Positions 26,242-36,611 of a stretch of DNA of 64,000 nt are shown here, one piece after another. The notes under the pieces were generated by a model, which was not told the origin of the DNA, did not search any database, and worked only from the letters and a program-made list of their open reading frames with translations. Origin of the DNA: Microcoleus vaginatus HSN003 (lineage in GTDB: Bacteria > Cyanobacteriota > Cyanobacteriia > Cyanobacteriales > Microcoleaceae); assembly GCF_022701255.1 (NCBI RefSeq), contig NZ_CP031705.1, forward strand, positions 1,873,501-1,937,500. The letters are read 5' to 3'. The stretch's first letter is position 1. Every line of letters begins with the position of its first letter. A program made the position numbers and the translations under genes.

Positions 26242-27327
26242 TTAACGGAACGGCGGCGAGTAAAGCAAACCGCCATCTTTCCAGAGTCTGTTTTGACCCC
26301 GTTCTAACTTAAGTGTACTTTTGGGGCCGAGGTTGCGATCGTACATTTCCCCGTAATTCCCGACTTTCTTAACAACGCGGACAGCGTAGTCGTTCGGGAG
26401 TCCCAAACCTTTACCTAAATCTCCTTCTGTTCCTAGCAAACGTTTGATGTTCGGGTCTGTAGTGCTTGCCACTATTTTGTCTACATTTCCCGAATTAATT
26501 CCCAAATCCTCAGCTTCAATCGCCGCGAAAACAATCCATTTCACCGCGTCCGACCATTTAGGATCGCCGCTTTTTACCGCTGGGGCTAACGGTTCTTTTG
26601 ACATCACGAGCGGCAAAACAACATTATTCTCAGAATTCGGCAGAGTTGTGCGCTTAGAAACAAGTTGCGATCGATCGGCAGTAACACCTTGACAGCGACC
26701 TTCTTGATAGGTAGCAAAGGTAGCATTTACATCTTCAAACACGACAGGAGTGTATTTAATTCCTAATTTTCGCATTTGGTCGGACAAATTTTGTTCGGTG
26801 CTCGTACCAGTCTGCACGCAGATAGATTTGCCCGCAAAATCTTTTAAACTTTTGATGCCGCTGTCTTTTTTGACCATGATGCTTTGAGAGTCATAAAAGA
26901 TCACCGGGGCAAATTCCAGTCCGGTAGTGCTGTCCCGACTCGTCGTGTAGGTGGTATTTCGGCTGAGAATGTCGATTTCTCCGGCCTGCAAAACTGTAAA
27001 TCTATCTTTAGCGTTGAGTTTTCGGTACTCGACTTTTTCTGGGTCGTCCAATATTGCCGCCGCTACCGCCCTGCACACGTCCACATCTAATCCCGAATAT
27101 TTGCCCTTTTCGTCTACAAAGCTAAAACCCGGCAGTTCGCCGCTGACGCCGCAAATCAGTTTGCCGCGGCTGACAATTGTATCTATCCGGCTCGAACCTT
27201 GTTGCGAGTTGCCGCCGGCAGTAGTTGTTGCTGTTGTTTGTCCGATTTGTGCCGATCGATCCCTACAAGATGCCAACGGTGCCACAAATAACACACTTGC
27301 TAGCAGCAGAAATCCCCATTTACGCAT
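26242..27327 (-). CDS. aapJ: General amino-acid ABC substrate-binding lipoprotein (AapJ type)
   Basis: A 361-residue type II periplasmic binding protein, a typical length for AapJ/BztA. The N-terminus MRKWGFLLLASVLF ends in a lipobox LASC (C21), so it should be membrane-anchored. Family marks are GKLICGVSGELPGFSFVDEKG, GLDVDVCRAVAAAI, FTVLQAGEIDILSRNTTYT and GVTADRSQL. It captures a broad range of L-amino acids and is the first gene of the cluster. Confidence 0.9.
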   Translation of the reverse strand: MRKWGFLLLASVLFVAPLASCRDRSAQIGQTTATTTAGGNSQQGSSRIDTIVSRGKLICGVSGELPGFSFVDEKGKYSGLDVDVCRAVAAAILDDPEKVEYRKLNAKDRFTVLQAGEIDILSRNTTYTTSRDSTTGLEFAPVIFYDSQSIMVKKDSGIKSLKDFAGKSICVQTGTSTEQNLSDQMRKLGIKYTPVVFEDVNATFATYQEGRCQGVTADRSQLVSKRTTLPNSENNVVLPLVMSKEPLAPAVKSGDPKWSDAVKWIVFAAIEAEDLGINSGNVDKIVASTTDPNIKRLLGTEGDLGKGLGLPNDYAVRVVKKVGNYGEMYDRNLGPKSTLKLERGQNRLWKDGGLLYSPPFR

Positions 27328-27634
27328 AGATTTTAGTAGAACGCTTTCCTGACAATCCTACCTTGTAGGTGTCGAGAACTGTGGCGATCTGCGAACTACA
27401 ACAGCCTCCGGCTTCAAATTAGCCCTTCTGCATGGCGACAACTGCACCGACTACCCGCCTGTTTTTTTTGAGCAAGCTGGGAGCCCAGAGTTAGAAACCC
27501 GGTTTCTGGCTGGAGGCCTGGTCGTCAAACCTAAGATTTATCCTTGAAACCCGGTTTCTTTTCTGCTATTTCTGCCCAGCGCAAGGGCTCATCGCCTTTC
27601 CCTGGAATATTTATCCGATTTTGATTGAATGCGC
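27328..27634. repeat. Intergenic region with GAAACCCGGTTTC palindromes
   Basis: About 300 bases upstream of aapJ. AGAAACCCGGTTTCT at 27493-27507 and GAAACCCGGTTTC at 27546-27558 are two copies of a 13-15 bp palindrome common in cyanobacterial intergenic DNA. A related half-unit occurs after the NicO gene. No gene is seen. Confidence 0.7.
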
Positions 27635-27862
27635 TCACAGTAGCTCTGGTGATAGACGCTGCTCAGCTAAATCGCGGATTAGGGAAAGCCGAGACTGGAT
27701 GTATTCGTCCAACAAATCGGCTTCTTTGCCATTAAGCGCAGAGTTCGTCTTTAACTGCTTTAGCAGCCACTGTACCAAGGTCGCATCGTCCAAATTGACT
27801 AACAGAGTAGCTTGGGTGGTCTCAATTAATGACCAGAGTTGGCGTAACATGACTGGAGTCAT
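27635..27862 (-). CDS. Conserved cyanobacterial hypothetical protein (75 aa)
   Basis: The ATG at 27862 (MTPVMLRQLWSLIE) has GAGG five bases upstream and is preferred over an in-frame ATG nine codons earlier. The protein is helical: two amphipathic segments (TQATLLVNLDDATLVQWLLK and LLDEYIQSRLSLIRDLAEQR). I recognise this pattern as a short conserved cyanobacterial protein without an assigned function. An open frame on the opposite strand covers the same bases and is taken to be a shadow. Confidence 0.6.
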   Translation of the reverse strand: MTPVMLRQLWSLIETTQATLLVNLDDATLVQWLLKQLKTNSALNGKEADLLDEYIQSRLSLIRDLAEQRLSPELL

Positions 27863-28178
27863 AAAACCTCGTTGAGCGTAAATACGCACTTAATGGGCGG
27901 GTACAGCGAAAAGCTGGTCTTGGTGTCTCAAGCCGATAGACGAAAAGCACCCTCATGTCGATCGGCTTAATGATTATTTTATATTTGACCACAATAACTT
28001 AATACAGTATTGTCACAAGTTACAACACACAAGATGTTATAAGAGTTCCCAATTCCTTCACATTGAGATAAACATCTTGATAAAAGATTAAAAATCTTTA
28101 CACGCGAGCGATCGTGGGGGCTGCCAATAGCAGTCCGCGATCGGGCTGGAGAGTCCGGTTCAAAAGAAAATTGATTGA

Positions 28179-31100
28179 TTACTCAGTAGCCATCAAGTTT
28201 TGAACCCGCGCCAGAATTATTTCTAATTCAGCGATGATTTTTGTAGCCCCCTCGAAATCATTTGATTCGGCCAGACTTTGAAGCTGATCTGCCATATCGG
28301 GCATTAACCGCACCGCCGCCGTAGCGCTGACACCTTTAATTTGATGAGCGTAGCGGGCGATTGTCTCCATATCTCCCGAGGCGATCGCCTCCTTAGCAGC
28401 TTCTAAATAACTAGCAGTATCCACCACAAAAGCTTGCAGTATTTCCTGCTCAAACTCTAAATCAGCGCCCGAAATTTCGTGCAAACGTGCCATATCGACT
28501 ACCGATTCGATATCTGGCTCAGAGTTTGGAAGTTCCTCGCGATTAAACTTGGGAGTTTCAATTTTTAGCTTGGCGGACCAATTTTCTAGTACCGATTTTA
28601 ACTTTTCAATCGCAATAGGTTTGCTAATATAATCGTCCATGCCCGCCGCCAGACACTTTTCGCGATCGCCCTTCAAAGCATTCGCAGTCATCGCAATCAC
28701 CACCGTCTTTTGATGCGGCTGCATCTTACCAGCAGCAACATCTGCCGCTTCTAGGCGACGCAATTGCAGCGTTGCTTCGTAACCGTCCAAAACCGGCATC
28801 TGACAGTCCATCAACACAATGTCATACTTTTTCAGAGCAACCATAGATAGCGCCTCTGCACCGTTATTGGCGACATCCGCCGCGCATCCCAAAACTCTGA
28901 GTTGATTCAGACCAACTTTTTGATTGATGGGAGTATCTTCCACTAACAAAATCTTTAAACTTGCTAAGTCTCGGTTGTCAATAGCCGAGGCTCGATTGGA
29001 CGTTGGATTTGCCTGCGACTCATCAATCAGCGTACTCGGGGCGATCGCATTCGCCAAGCAATCAAATAGTCGGTGAGCTTTCACAGGTTTAGTTAAATAG
29101 CCACTAAAACCGCTATCTACCAAACGTTTCGCCTCTGCAAGCTGAGTCATTGAAGTCAGCACCACCCACTTTGTCTGCTGCATTGCCGGCTCAGAAATTC
29201 TCAAGCGTTCGAGACTTCCCGCCACCATTTCCGGCAACTGAATATCAACCAAAACGATATCGTAAGGGGAATTAACGCTGACAGCTTTGTACAGAGAGGC
29301 GATCGTCATCCAACCGTTTTCCACCTCCTCAACTTCCATTCCCCACAAAACAGCCATTCTCACTAGCACTTTTCGCACTGTCGGCTTGTCGCTGGCAACT
29401 AACATTTTTCGCCCCGCCAGCACCGTTTCCAAATTCACTTCGCACGCTGTGCTGACAGTTAAATTTTCCTTAACTGTCGGCACAGTAAACCAAAAAGTCG
29501 AGCCTTGCCCAGGGGTACTTTCCACACCAATTTGCCCACCCATCAACTCCACCAACTCCTTAGAAATAGCCAGCCCCAAACCTGTGCCACCATATTTTCT
29601 GGTCGTAGAGGCATCAACTTGAGTAAAAGATTGAAACAGCTTTTTTTTGTCTTCGGGAGCAATCCCAATTCCTGTATCTGTGACTTTAAACAGCAGGAGC
29701 ATCGAGTCCTTGTTTTCTATGTTTAACAGTTCGATGTTCTCTAAAATTTTCTGATTATCACTGGCTGCCAATAACCCAGGATTACTAGCATCAGCAACCT
29801 CAATTACCACTTCTCCTGCTTCTGTAAACTTAATAGCATTGTTGATTAAATTAGTGAGTATTTGCCGCAACCGCGCTGCATCACCTTTAATTTGCAGCGG
29901 CACGTCGCTGTCAATCAGTGCCACCACTTCTATACCTTTTTCTTGTGCGGGAGTTGCCAACACATCCAGCACGTCATTCATACAGATACTGAGGTTAAAT
30001 TCTAGGATTTCTAAGCGCATTTCTCCTGCTTCAAGTTTGGAGAGATCCAGAATATCGTTAATGATGGAGAGTAAATTTTGACCGCTGAGTTTCAGCGTCT
30101 GCACAAAGTCAATCTGTTCGGGAGTAAGATTCGTTTTCAGCAGCAAATCAGTCATCCCCATCACTCCATTCATGGGAGTACGGATTTCGTGACTCATATT
30201 TGCTAAAAATAACGACTTCATTCGAGACGCTTCTAGGGCGGCTTCTCGGGCTTGCTGCGCTTGTTCAAAAAGAGTAGATTGCTGAATGGCGATCGCCAAC
30301 TGTACGCTCAACCTTCCTAGTAAATCCACCTCAGAATCAGTCCAAACGCGCGGGCCTCTGCACTGATGGGCAATCAGCAATCCCCACAACCGATTTTGAC
30401 TCGTTTCCAAACTCCTTCCCTGGGAGCCAATTCGGGGAATTTTTGGCAAATATTCTATTGCCAACTCCTGACTTTCATCGCCTATAAAAATTGGTACAAC
30501 TAAATTAGCCCTGACCTGCAAACTAGCAAGTAAGTCTCGGTGTTTTTCACTCAAACTGGCAGTATAAATATCTGCCATTGCTTGAATTTTTCCAGCACTA
30601 TATAGAGATACATAACTTTCCCCAAAGGATGTCATTGGAACTTCTCTGCCCAGCAGTGGCATCCAATCATCCCCTACAGATTCCACAACAACAACCGCTG
30701 TTTCGTCGGACTCAAAACGATAAATTACCGTGCGGTCAGTTGCCAACAACTGCCGCACTTCTTGTACAGCAGTGCTCAGAGTTTGAGTGAGGTTGAGAGA
30801 CTGCCGGACTCGCTGGGCGATCGCCGAAACCAGGCGTTCTTGTTCTGCTTGTTCCCGTAGCATTCTCTCAGCTTTCTTGCGTTCGGTGACATCGCGAATT
30901 ACCGCCGCAAAGCACAGCGGTTCGGTGGTTTGAGGGTGTTTGACCAGAAAAGCATTCATCACAACATCAATTGGTTGTCCGGTGCCCAAGTGCTGCATTT
31001 GCCCTTCTCCTTGCCACTGGCGATGACTGAGAATTGTTGGCAAAATCTCTTGACTGAATTTCCGTTTAAAAGTAGCCCCAATATAATCCCATATCTCTGT

Positions 31101-33296
31101 ATCCAGCACTGCCGAAAGATTCTCTACACCCACCAGTTTTCGTCCGGCTTCGTTGATAAACAGCGTTTTGCCTTTCAGGGTAGCCATACCGATAAAATCG
31201 CTGCTGTTTTCAATCAGCGACACAAATTTTTGCCGTTCTTCTTCTCCTTTTTTGCGTTCGGTAATGTCGCGCTTGACGCAGACATGACAAATTACATCGT
31301 CGGCGTTGTTAATCACAGAATATGCCGCAACGTCGATCGCCAGCGTCTGGCCTTTTTTAGTGCAGTTAGTAATTTCGCCCCGAAAACTTCCCGTTTTCGC
31401 TAAACTTTGGGCAATTGCCAAAAAGCGATCGCCCGCAACCAGCGGCGACGCTTCTGCTTCTAATTCCGCGTCTGTGTATTCTAGAAGCGTTTGGTGAGCA
31501 CGATTTTGTTCGAGGAAAAACCCGTCAGCATCGATAATGACGATCGCATCGTTGGAGTTTAAAAATATTTGTCGGTAAAGTTTTAATTTATCCTCAGCTC
31601 GCTTGCGCTCGGTGATGTCTCTTTTGACGCTTACGTAACAAACTACATCCCCAGCATCATTGAGAACCGCAAAAGCCGAAACCTCCACCTCAACTGTTCC
31701 TTCTTGCATAGCCTTAATACAGGTCATTTCGCCTCGGTAACTCCCTGTTTCTGCCAAGCTTTGCAGCACAGACATAAATGCCTGTTCTCCCATGTGAGTG
31801 GCAGGCGTTTTTCCCCACAATTTTGACGCGCTGTGACGCAGCAAAGCCGTGTGAGCTTGATTTGTTTCTAAGTAATAGCCTTGGGGGTCTAAGATGGCGA
31901 TCGCATCGTTGGATTTTAAAAAGATTTGTTGATAAAGTTGCAGCTTCAATTCCGCTTGTTTCCGGGCGCTAATATCCGTGAACAAGCCGTAGTAAACTAT
32001 CTCCCCCGATGCTTGAAATTCGGGCTGCGAAGCTCCTTGCACCCATTTAAGTTTTCCTGACGGAGTGACAATTCTTCCTTCCCACCGCCAAGGCTGCAAA
32101 TTTTCAGCAGAAAGCGTGACAGAGTTGAGAAAATCATCTCGATCCTCGGAATGAATCATATCAACAATTACATTAAAATTCTGCTGAGCAGCCTCTGGTT
32201 CTATTTCATACAATTCTCGGCAGCCCGCGCTCACAAACGAGAAGGACATCGAGCCGTCTGGATGTAAGTCAATTTGATATACCGTACCCGGTACGCTAGC
32301 AGTAATTTTTTGCAGTTTGGCTTGGCTTTGATTCCTGGCTTCATCTGCGGCCTGCAATTGACCAATCTCTCTAGAAAAACCCAAAATCCCAAATATATTA
32401 CCTTCTGCATCGCACAGTGGCATTTTTTGCGTGTCAAAGATGTGCTGTTTGCCACCTTCCAAGACGATCACCTGGTAGGGATTGCGAACCCTCTCCCCCG
32501 CCAGCACAGCTCGATCTTCCTCGCGGATGCCCCTAATTGAGTTGTTGCGATCGCCAAATACTAATTCGGCTGAAAACCCTAATTCAATATCATCTTTGCC
32601 GATAATTTCCTCAACATTTTTCCCCAAATATTCAGCAAAACTTTGATTGATAAAAATGTACCTAAAATTTCGATCTTTCGCAAAAACTATGTCCGCCGCA
32701 CCCTCGATTAAAGCTCGTAACAATAGTTCTTGACTTTCCGAACCACCCTCAAAAATATTTTGAACTGGTTCCTTGACATTTATGGCTTTAGCTGCTAATA
32801 TATTTAACGATTTGGCACAAATTTGAGCGACCGTGTGGAGCAAACAAAGGTGTTCCAAATTAAAAGCATTTGCCTGCTCTGCACCGAGGAAAAATACTCC
32901 CAACAATTCTTCACTTTCATCCGAGTTGGTTGGTGCCATCAAGACCGACTGAAACTGAGTAATTGGTGGCGGAGCGATGTTGTGCGCCCAGTCCCGATTG
33001 CCAGCAAGCCATTCACTGCGAGCAGCTTGCAAGCGCCCTTCAATTTCGGCTTTGGCGCTAGCACTTAAGGGCTGTAAGTGTTGCAGGTATATTCGCTCGT
33101 CCGGTAGCGTCAAAATGGCGATCGCCTCTGTGGGAATCAGGCGATCGAGATGTGTCAGACACGCAGACCAAATTTCATCAACACTGAGAGCGGCTTGAAC
33201 TTTTGCAGTAAGTTCGTTGAGAACTTGCAGTTCCAAGGTACGCTGGCGGACTTGTGCTTTGAGGCTGGCGGCTAGGATTTGCATAGTGCTCACCAA
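28179..33296 (-). CDS. GAF, multi-PAS, GAF hybrid histidine kinase with two receivers and HPt
   Basis: A 1705-residue soluble phosphorelay protein. Order: GAF (~20-175); five PAS units (~190-830), of which the third and fourth are near-copies ([16 protein letters not shown] against [16 protein letters not shown]); a phytochrome-class GAF (~840-1030); HisKA with [15 protein letters not shown]; HATPase_c ([23 protein letters not shown]); receiver 1 ([15 protein letters not shown]); receiver 2 ([26 protein letters not shown]); and a C-terminal HPt with ARYAHQIKG. All phosphotransfer residues are present. The second GAF has EKH where bilin-binding GAFs have a Cys, so it should not bind bilin. No transmembrane segment is seen. 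The ligand is unknown and no response regulator is adjacent. Confidence 0.92.
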   Translation of the reverse strand: MVSTMQILAASLKAQVRQRTLELQVLNELTAKVQAALSVDEIWSACLTHLDRLIPTEAIAILTLPDERIYLQHLQPLSASAKAEIEGRLQAARSEWLAGNRDWAHNIAPPPITQFQSVLMAPTNSDESEELLGVFFLGAEQANAFNLEHLCLLHTVAQICAKSLNILAAKAINVKEPVQNIFEGGSESQELLLRALIEGAADIVFAKDRNFRYIFINQSFAEYLGKNVEEIIGKDDIELGFSAELVFGDRNNSIRGIREEDRAVLAGERVRNPYQVIVLEGGKQHIFDTQKMPLCDAEGNIFGILGFSREIGQLQAADEARNQSQAKLQKITASVPGTVYQIDLHPDGSMSFSFVSAGCRELYEIEPEAAQQNFNVIVDMIHSEDRDDFLNSVTLSAENLQPWRWEGRIVTPSGKLKWVQGASQPEFQASGEIVYYGLFTDISARKQAELKLQLYQQIFLKSNDAIAILDPQGYYLETNQAHTALLRHSASKLWGKTPATHMGEQAFMSVLQSLAETGSYRGEMTCIKAMQEGTVEVEVSAFAVLNDAGDVVCYVSVKRDITERKRAEDKLKLYRQIFLNSNDAIVIIDADGFFLEQNRAHQTLLEYTDAELEAEASPLVAGDRFLAIAQSLAKTGSFRGEITNCTKKGQTLAIDVAAYSVINNADDVICHVCVKRDITERKKGEEERQKFVSLIENSSDFIGMATLKGKTLFINEAGRKLVGVENLSAVLDTEIWDYIGATFKRKFSQEILPTILSHRQWQGEGQMQHLGTGQPIDVVMNAFLVKHPQTTEPLCFAAVIRDVTERKKAERMLREQAEQERLVSAIAQRVRQSLNLTQTLSTAVQEVRQLLATDRTVIYRFESDETAVVVVESVGDDWMPLLGREVPMTSFGESYVSLYSAGKIQAMADIYTASLSEKHRDLLASLQVRANLVVPIFIGDESQELAIEYLPKIPRIGSQGRSLETSQNRLWGLLIAHQCRGPRVWTDSEVDLLGRLSVQLAIAIQQSTLFEQAQQAREAALEASRMKSLFLANMSHEIRTPMNGVMGMTDLLLKTNLTPEQIDFVQTLKLSGQNLLSIINDILDLSKLEAGEMRLEILEFNLSICMNDVLDVLATPAQEKGIEVVALIDSDVPLQIKGDAARLRQILTNLINNAIKFTEAGEVVIEVADASNPGLLAASDNQKILENIELLNIENKDSMLLLFKVTDTGIGIAPEDKKKLFQSFTQVDASTTRKYGGTGLGLAISKELVELMGGQIGVESTPGQGSTFWFTVPTVKENLTVSTACEVNLETVLAGRKMLVASDKPTVRKVLVRMAVLWGMEVEEVENGWMTIASLYKAVSVNSPYDIVLVDIQLPEMVAGSLERLRISEPAMQQTKWVVLTSMTQLAEAKRLVDSGFSGYLTKPVKAHRLFDCLANAIAPSTLIDESQANPTSNRASAIDNRDLASLKILLVEDTPINQKVGLNQLRVLGCAADVANNGAEALSMVALKKYDIVLMDCQMPVLDGYEATLQLRRLEAADVAAGKMQPHQKTVVIAMTANALKGDREKCLAAGMDDYISKPIAIEKLKSVLENWSAKLKIETPKFNREELPNSEPDIESVVDMARLHEISGADLEFEQEILQAFVVDTASYLEAAKEAIASGDMETIARYAHQIKGVSATAAVRLMPDMADQLQSLAESNDFEGATKIIAELEIILARVQNLMATE

Positions 33297-33407
33297 ACTG
33301 GTTTGCTTATATTATAATTATTGATTTTTAAACTTTTTCAAACAATCATCTTAAAATACATCCGCCGAAAAAACAACTTTTTTCTATTTAAATTACCTTC
33401 AACCGAT

Positions 33408-33466
33408 AAAAAAACCAGGGCGCGATCGGGAGCAAAGCAGCACCGCAAGGCACCTGGTTTGCTCCC
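33408..33466 (-). terminator. Terminator after the fasciclin gene
   Basis: On the minus strand GGGAGCAAA/TTTGCTCCC and CCAGG/CCTGG can pair, and the last arm runs into seven T residues (plus-strand A-run 33408-33414). It lies just downstream of the fasciclin stop. Confidence 0.7.
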
Positions 33467-33488
33467 GCAGCGAGATTAGACGGCGAAA

Positions 33489-33890
33489 TTATCCCATTAA
33501 AATTACGTTATCGATCACATGGATCACACCGTTATCAGCTTCGATATCCGCAGAGACAACTGTAGCATTTTTCACCTCAAAACCGTCAGAACAATCAATT
33601 TTAATCGGCGAACCTTCCAAGGAAGTAACAAAACCGAGTTTTGCCAAATCAGCTTTCATAAACTTGCCGGAGACGACATGAAACATCAAAATCCTAGTCA
33701 GTTGGGGAACGTTCTGCACTAGGGTTGTGATAGTTCCCGGCGGCAATTTCGCAAAAGCATCGTCAGTGGGAGCAAAGACAGTAAAAGGGCCTGGACTTTT
33801 GAGTGCGTCTACTAAATTAGCTACTTGCACGGCTGTTACGAGGGTTTGGAACGAACCCGCACCTACGGCAATATCAACAATATCAGGCAT
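33489..33890 (-). CDS. Fasciclin (FAS1) domain protein
   Basis: A 133-residue single FAS1 domain. H1/H2 boxes are clear: [17 protein letters not shown] and [21 protein letters not shown], with LMFHVVSGK between. There is no signal peptide, so this copy is cytosolic or exported by another route. FAS1 domains mediate adhesion or matrix contacts; the role of the leaderless cyanobacterial form is not established. It is a single gene with its own terminator. Confidence 0.93.
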   Translation of the reverse strand: MPDIVDIAVGAGSFQTLVTAVQVANLVDALKSPGPFTVFAPTDDAFAKLPPGTITTLVQNVPQLTRILMFHVVSGKFMKADLAKLGFVTSLEGSPIKIDCSDGFEVKNATVVSADIEADNGVIHVIDNVILMG

Positions 33891-34063
33891 TGTGTTTTAC
33901 CTTCTTTCCTAAAATTTCTCTACTAAGTATCGTAAACTGATTTGGTTACTGGTTATATCAAATCTGTTAGCATCGGAATTATTCATCTCTCTTATCTCCC
34001 TCTGTGTTCTCTGCGTTCTAGGCGGTTAAATCATTTCGATGCAACCGGAAACCAGATTATTGG

Positions 34064-34459
34064 TTATTTGTACAATACTGCTGGCGTACCCGATGCCAAA
34101 ACCTCTGTTTCTAAATCTGGTATTGGTGAGTTAAAATTCTGTCCTTTGTGAATGCTAAAACTGCCGTACAGAAGAGAAATTTCAAAAATATCTGTATGAA
34201 TTAAAGCCGCTGTCCGGTGCGCGTCCTCACCCAAATGAATGCCAATCAAGTCAGCTTCAGGCTCTTCGATCTCTTCTTCGTCATGTACTTCCCACCTGAT
34301 TTCTCGGCAGTCTTGAAAAACTAAAGAGTAAGGCAATCGCTCCCCTGTAGGATCGTAGAGACATTCCAGTAATACTTCATTCCCCCACAAAGAAACCTTG
34401 ATATTTGTGACTAGGGATGTAAGTCCACCTAAATTAAGCAAGTTGTAGTCATCAGGCAT
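34064..34459 (-). CDS. Immunity-protein-like, copy 1
   Basis: A 131-residue acidic protein (MPDDYNLLNLGGLTSLVTN). It starts one base after the stop of the toxin-like gene upstream. The sequence is beta-rich with conserved WGNEVLLECLYDP, PYSLVFQDCREIRWEVHDEEE and HTDIFEISLLYGSFSIHKG. It is clearly paralogous to the protein at 34952-35314 (matching segments throughout). Its coupling to a toxin-like gene in both copies suggests a cognate immunity protein. I do not know a named family for it. Confidence 0.6.
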   Translation of the reverse strand: MPDDYNLLNLGGLTSLVTNIKVSLWGNEVLLECLYDPTGERLPYSLVFQDCREIRWEVHDEEEIEEPEADLIGIHLGEDAHRTAALIHTDIFEISLLYGSFSIHKGQNFNSPIPDLETEVLASGTPAVLYK

Positions 34460-34460
34460 A

Positions 34461-34823
34461 TTAATTACTCACCTTTTCTCCAGTAATGTGCGTATCAGGA
34501 ATCTGATTGCCAAATTCATCGACTGTTTTCAACAAGCTACCATCTTTGTCAAGGCGCAAACCCCTGTTTATTCTTCTACCATCTGAGCCATATCGCGGTG
34601 CTGGTAGGCGAACAACTTCACTATTAGTGCGGATTGTAACTTTTGATTTGTCGGAAAATTTGTATTCAACATAATTTCCTAAAGAACTTTTTACCTTAGC
34701 ACCCAGTCCCCGCAAAAAGTCATCGACTTCTTGACGAGTCATTCCGGTTAAGTCTCCAAATTCCGAGGCAATTCCATTTCCTCCCACTCCCTGACTCGGC
34801 ACGCAAGTCTCCTCAGCAACCAT
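34461..34823 (-). CDS. Polymorphic-toxin-like C-terminal domain protein, copy 1
   Basis: A 120-residue protein. A short N-terminal leader rich in Gly (CVPSQGVGGNGIASEF) precedes MTRQEVDDFLRGLGAKV, then a basic beta-rich part YVEYKFSDKSKVTIR, APRYGSDGRRINRGLRLD and the end IPDTHITGE. The last region resembles toxin tips found at the C-termini of large secreted polymorphic toxins, with Arg/His residues that could be catalytic. No delivery domain is present, so this is an orphan tip. Toxicity is inferred. The immunity-like gene follows directly. Confidence 0.5.
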   Translation of the reverse strand: MVAEETCVPSQGVGGNGIASEFGDLTGMTRQEVDDFLRGLGAKVKSSLGNYVEYKFSDKSKVTIRTNSEVVRLPAPRYGSDGRRINRGLRLDKDGSLLKTVDEFGNQIPDTHITGEKVSN

Positions 34824-34951
34824 TGCCGTTTCTAGTTTAGCACATTACCTTGTGCAAGTAGCTACGCAATACGCTTGTGATACGTAAACCTCTGTCGATC
34901 AATTCATTCCCAATTCTTTAATCTCCAAGCTCAAAGCTCAAATCGAAATGA

Positions 34952-35314
34952 CTACAAGATTGCTGGCGCTTGTGATACCAAAACCTCTGTTTCTAAATTT
35001 TCAGAATTTAAGTTTTTTCCCTTGTGAATCCTAAAACTGCCGTACAAAATTGAAATTTCAAAAATGTCTGTAGTAATCACCGCAGGCTTGCGGTGTTCGG
35101 ACTCGCCCAAAGTAATTCCGAAAAATTCAGCTTCAGGTTCGCCAACTGCCTCTTCATCGTGTACAGTCCAACTGATATCGCGACAGTCTTTGAATGTCAG
35201 CATATAAGGCAATCTTTCTTCTGGATTGTAGACGCATTCTATTAATACTTCGCTTCCCCATAAAGATACGTTGACTTTTGTGATTAAAGATGTAAAACCA
35301 CCCAATCCCAGCAA
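34952..35314 (-). CDS. Immunity-protein-like, copy 2
   Basis: A 120-residue paralogue of the copy-1 immunity-like protein (LGGFTSLITKVNVSLWGSEV, VHDEEAVGEPEAEFFGITLG, TTDIFEISILYGSFRIHKG). The ATG-Pro start of copy 1 has been lost here. The homologous DDYNLL stretch is open, but only a TTG (35314) gives a start, so expression may be weak. It lies 19 bases downstream of the broken toxin-like copy. Confidence 0.5.
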   Translation of the reverse strand: MLGLGGFTSLITKVNVSLWGSEVLIECVYNPEERLPYMLTFKDCRDISWTVHDEEAVGEPEAEFFGITLGESEHRKPAVITTDIFEISILYGSFRIHKGKNLNSENLETEVLVSQAPAIL

Positions 35315-35333
35315 GTTATAGTCATCCTTCCAA

Positions 35334-35696
35334 TCACTTATTTAATTTTTCTCCCGTATTGTGAGTACCTGGAATTAAATTACCAAATTCGTCTTTCGTC
35401 CGCAATAAATTACCATCTCTATCGAGACGCAAACCTTTGTTGATATTTCTTCCATCTGAGCCATATTGCGGTGCAGGCGTTCTAATCACTTCACCGTTAG
35501 GACGGATCATTACTGTTGACTTATCAAAAAATTTATATGCAACATAACCATCTCTAGTAGTTCTGATTTATGCACCCAATCCGCGCAAAAAATCATCGAC
35601 TTCTTGGCGAGTCATCCCGGTTAAGTCTCCAAATTCAGAGGCAATTCCATTTCCTCCCACTCCCTGACTCGGCACGCAAGTCTCCTCAGCAAGCAT
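35334..35696 (-). pseudogene. Toxin-like protein, copy 2, interrupted by a nonsense codon
   Basis: From ATG 35696 the frame matches copy 1 (EETCVPSQGVGGNG, MTRQEVDDFLRGLGA), then meets TAA at 35568-35570 where copy 1 has Lys. Beyond it the same frame continues without any shift (YVAYKFFDKSTVMIRPNG, QYGSDGRNINKGLRLD, THNTGEKLNK) to TGA 35334-35336. Both copies are exactly 363 nt long. A single codon change therefore separates it from an intact gene. Confidence 0.8.
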
Positions 35697-35851
35697 TGCT
35701 GATTAGAGTTTAGCACAGTTGGAAAATGGGAAAAAGGAAGAAGGAAGAAGGCAGAAGGAAGAAGGCAGAATTATTCCTAAAACTTGCACTGCCCGATGCT
35801 ATAATACCCAATTCCCCCTTCCCAATTCCCAATTCCCACTTCCCAAAACAA

Positions 35852-35876
35852 ATAGGGCGCGCACCGCACGCCCTAT
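35852..35876 (-). terminator. Terminator-like hairpin after hspA
   Basis: A perfect 8-bp stem ATAGGGCG/CGCCCTAT with a 9-base GC-rich loop, followed on the minus strand by TTGTTTTGG. It lies 28 bases beyond the small heat shock protein stop. The T-run is interrupted. Confidence 0.6.
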
Positions 35877-35904
35877 CTATCAGCAATTAGCCAACAATTA
35901 TTTC

Positions 35905-36345
35905 TTAGCCGAGTTGAACTTTAACCACGCGGTTTTTTTCCGCTTCTGCTTTGGGCAAATTCAGGTGCAAAACTCCATTTGTGTACTCAGCTTGTACGCT
36001 GTCATTTTGAATCCGTGCGGGTAGGGGAATCACCCGGCGGAACGAACCGTAGCGGAACTCAGAGCGAGTCATGCCTTTATCTTCACTCTTAGTTTCCTGA
36101 CGGCGTTCGCCACTGATAGCAACAGCTTCTGCAGTTACTTGTACATCCAAATCCTTAGCTTCCATGCCGGGAACTTCTAATTTAAGGTGGATGGCTTCGG
36201 GAGTTTCATCGAGTTCGGCGGCGGGTACAAAAGCAACACCGTTAGATACGCGATCGGTTGCCGGAGTCAAGCTATCAAACAACCGATTCATTTCTCGTTG
36301 CAAGGAGTCCATTTCCCGCAAAGGTTCCCAACGAATAAGTGCCAT
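35905..36345 (-). CDS. hspA: Small heat shock protein, Hsp20 family
   Basis: A 146-residue ATP-independent chaperone. The N-terminal arm is MALIRWEPLREMDSLQREMN. The alpha-crystallin domain spans ~45-140 (LKLEVPGMEAKDLDVQV, FRYGSFRRVIPLPARI, VQAEYTNGVLHLNLPKAE). The length equals that of cyanobacterial HspA. Such proteins form oligomers that hold unfolding proteins and protect thylakoid membranes under heat. No CIRCE palindrome is evident in the ~265 bases upstream. Confidence 0.95.
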   Translation of the reverse strand: MALIRWEPLREMDSLQREMNRLFDSLTPATDRVSNGVAFVPAAELDETPEAIHLKLEVPGMEAKDLDVQVTAEAVAISGERRQETKSEDKGMTRSEFRYGSFRRVIPLPARIQNDSVQAEYTNGVLHLNLPKAEAEKNRVVKVQLG

Positions 36346-36611
36346 AACTAATACCTCGACTATCTGAAGTTTTTAGGGGTTGAGAAACACTTGACTCAAC
36401 TTGTATTTAATATATTCCAGCTCCAGAAACTGGGGGATTCGGTTTTCCGCAAAAAGGCCGATCGCATTTCCGAACATTCGCGATTGGTACTTCTAAATCA
36501 TTGCAGGTGCGGGTATCCGATCGCACCGCAGCCAAACACATTTAGATTTTAGATTGCATCTAGAAGTTCCAACCTAAAATCTAAAATTTAAAATCTCCAA
36601 TCTCAGATCGG
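36346..36611. other. Intergenic spacer upstream of hspA
   Basis: Contains the hspA leader and a stretch of TAGATTTTAGATT/CTAAAATCTAAAATTTAAAATCTCC heptamer-derived sequence at ~36542-36600. No gene is seen. Confidence 0.4.

Noticed and set aside
27621..27875. 84-codon plus-strand frame opposite the small conserved gene
   Set aside because: The minus-strand protein has a ribosome site and a helical pattern; the plus-strand product is Ser/Cys-rich and unlikely.
28179..33296. Second GAF of the large kinase as a bilin-binding photoreceptor
   Set aside because: The chromophore Cys position reads EKH and no DPCF-like motif is present.
34064..35696. Contact-dependent inhibition or Rhs delivery system
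   Set aside because: No filamentous haemagglutinin, Rhs or transporter sequence adjoins the short toxin-like genes; only orphan tips are present.
35719..36024. 101-codon plus-strand frame
   Set aside because: Built from GAAGGAAGAAGG and CCCAATTCCC repeats and antisense hspA sequence.
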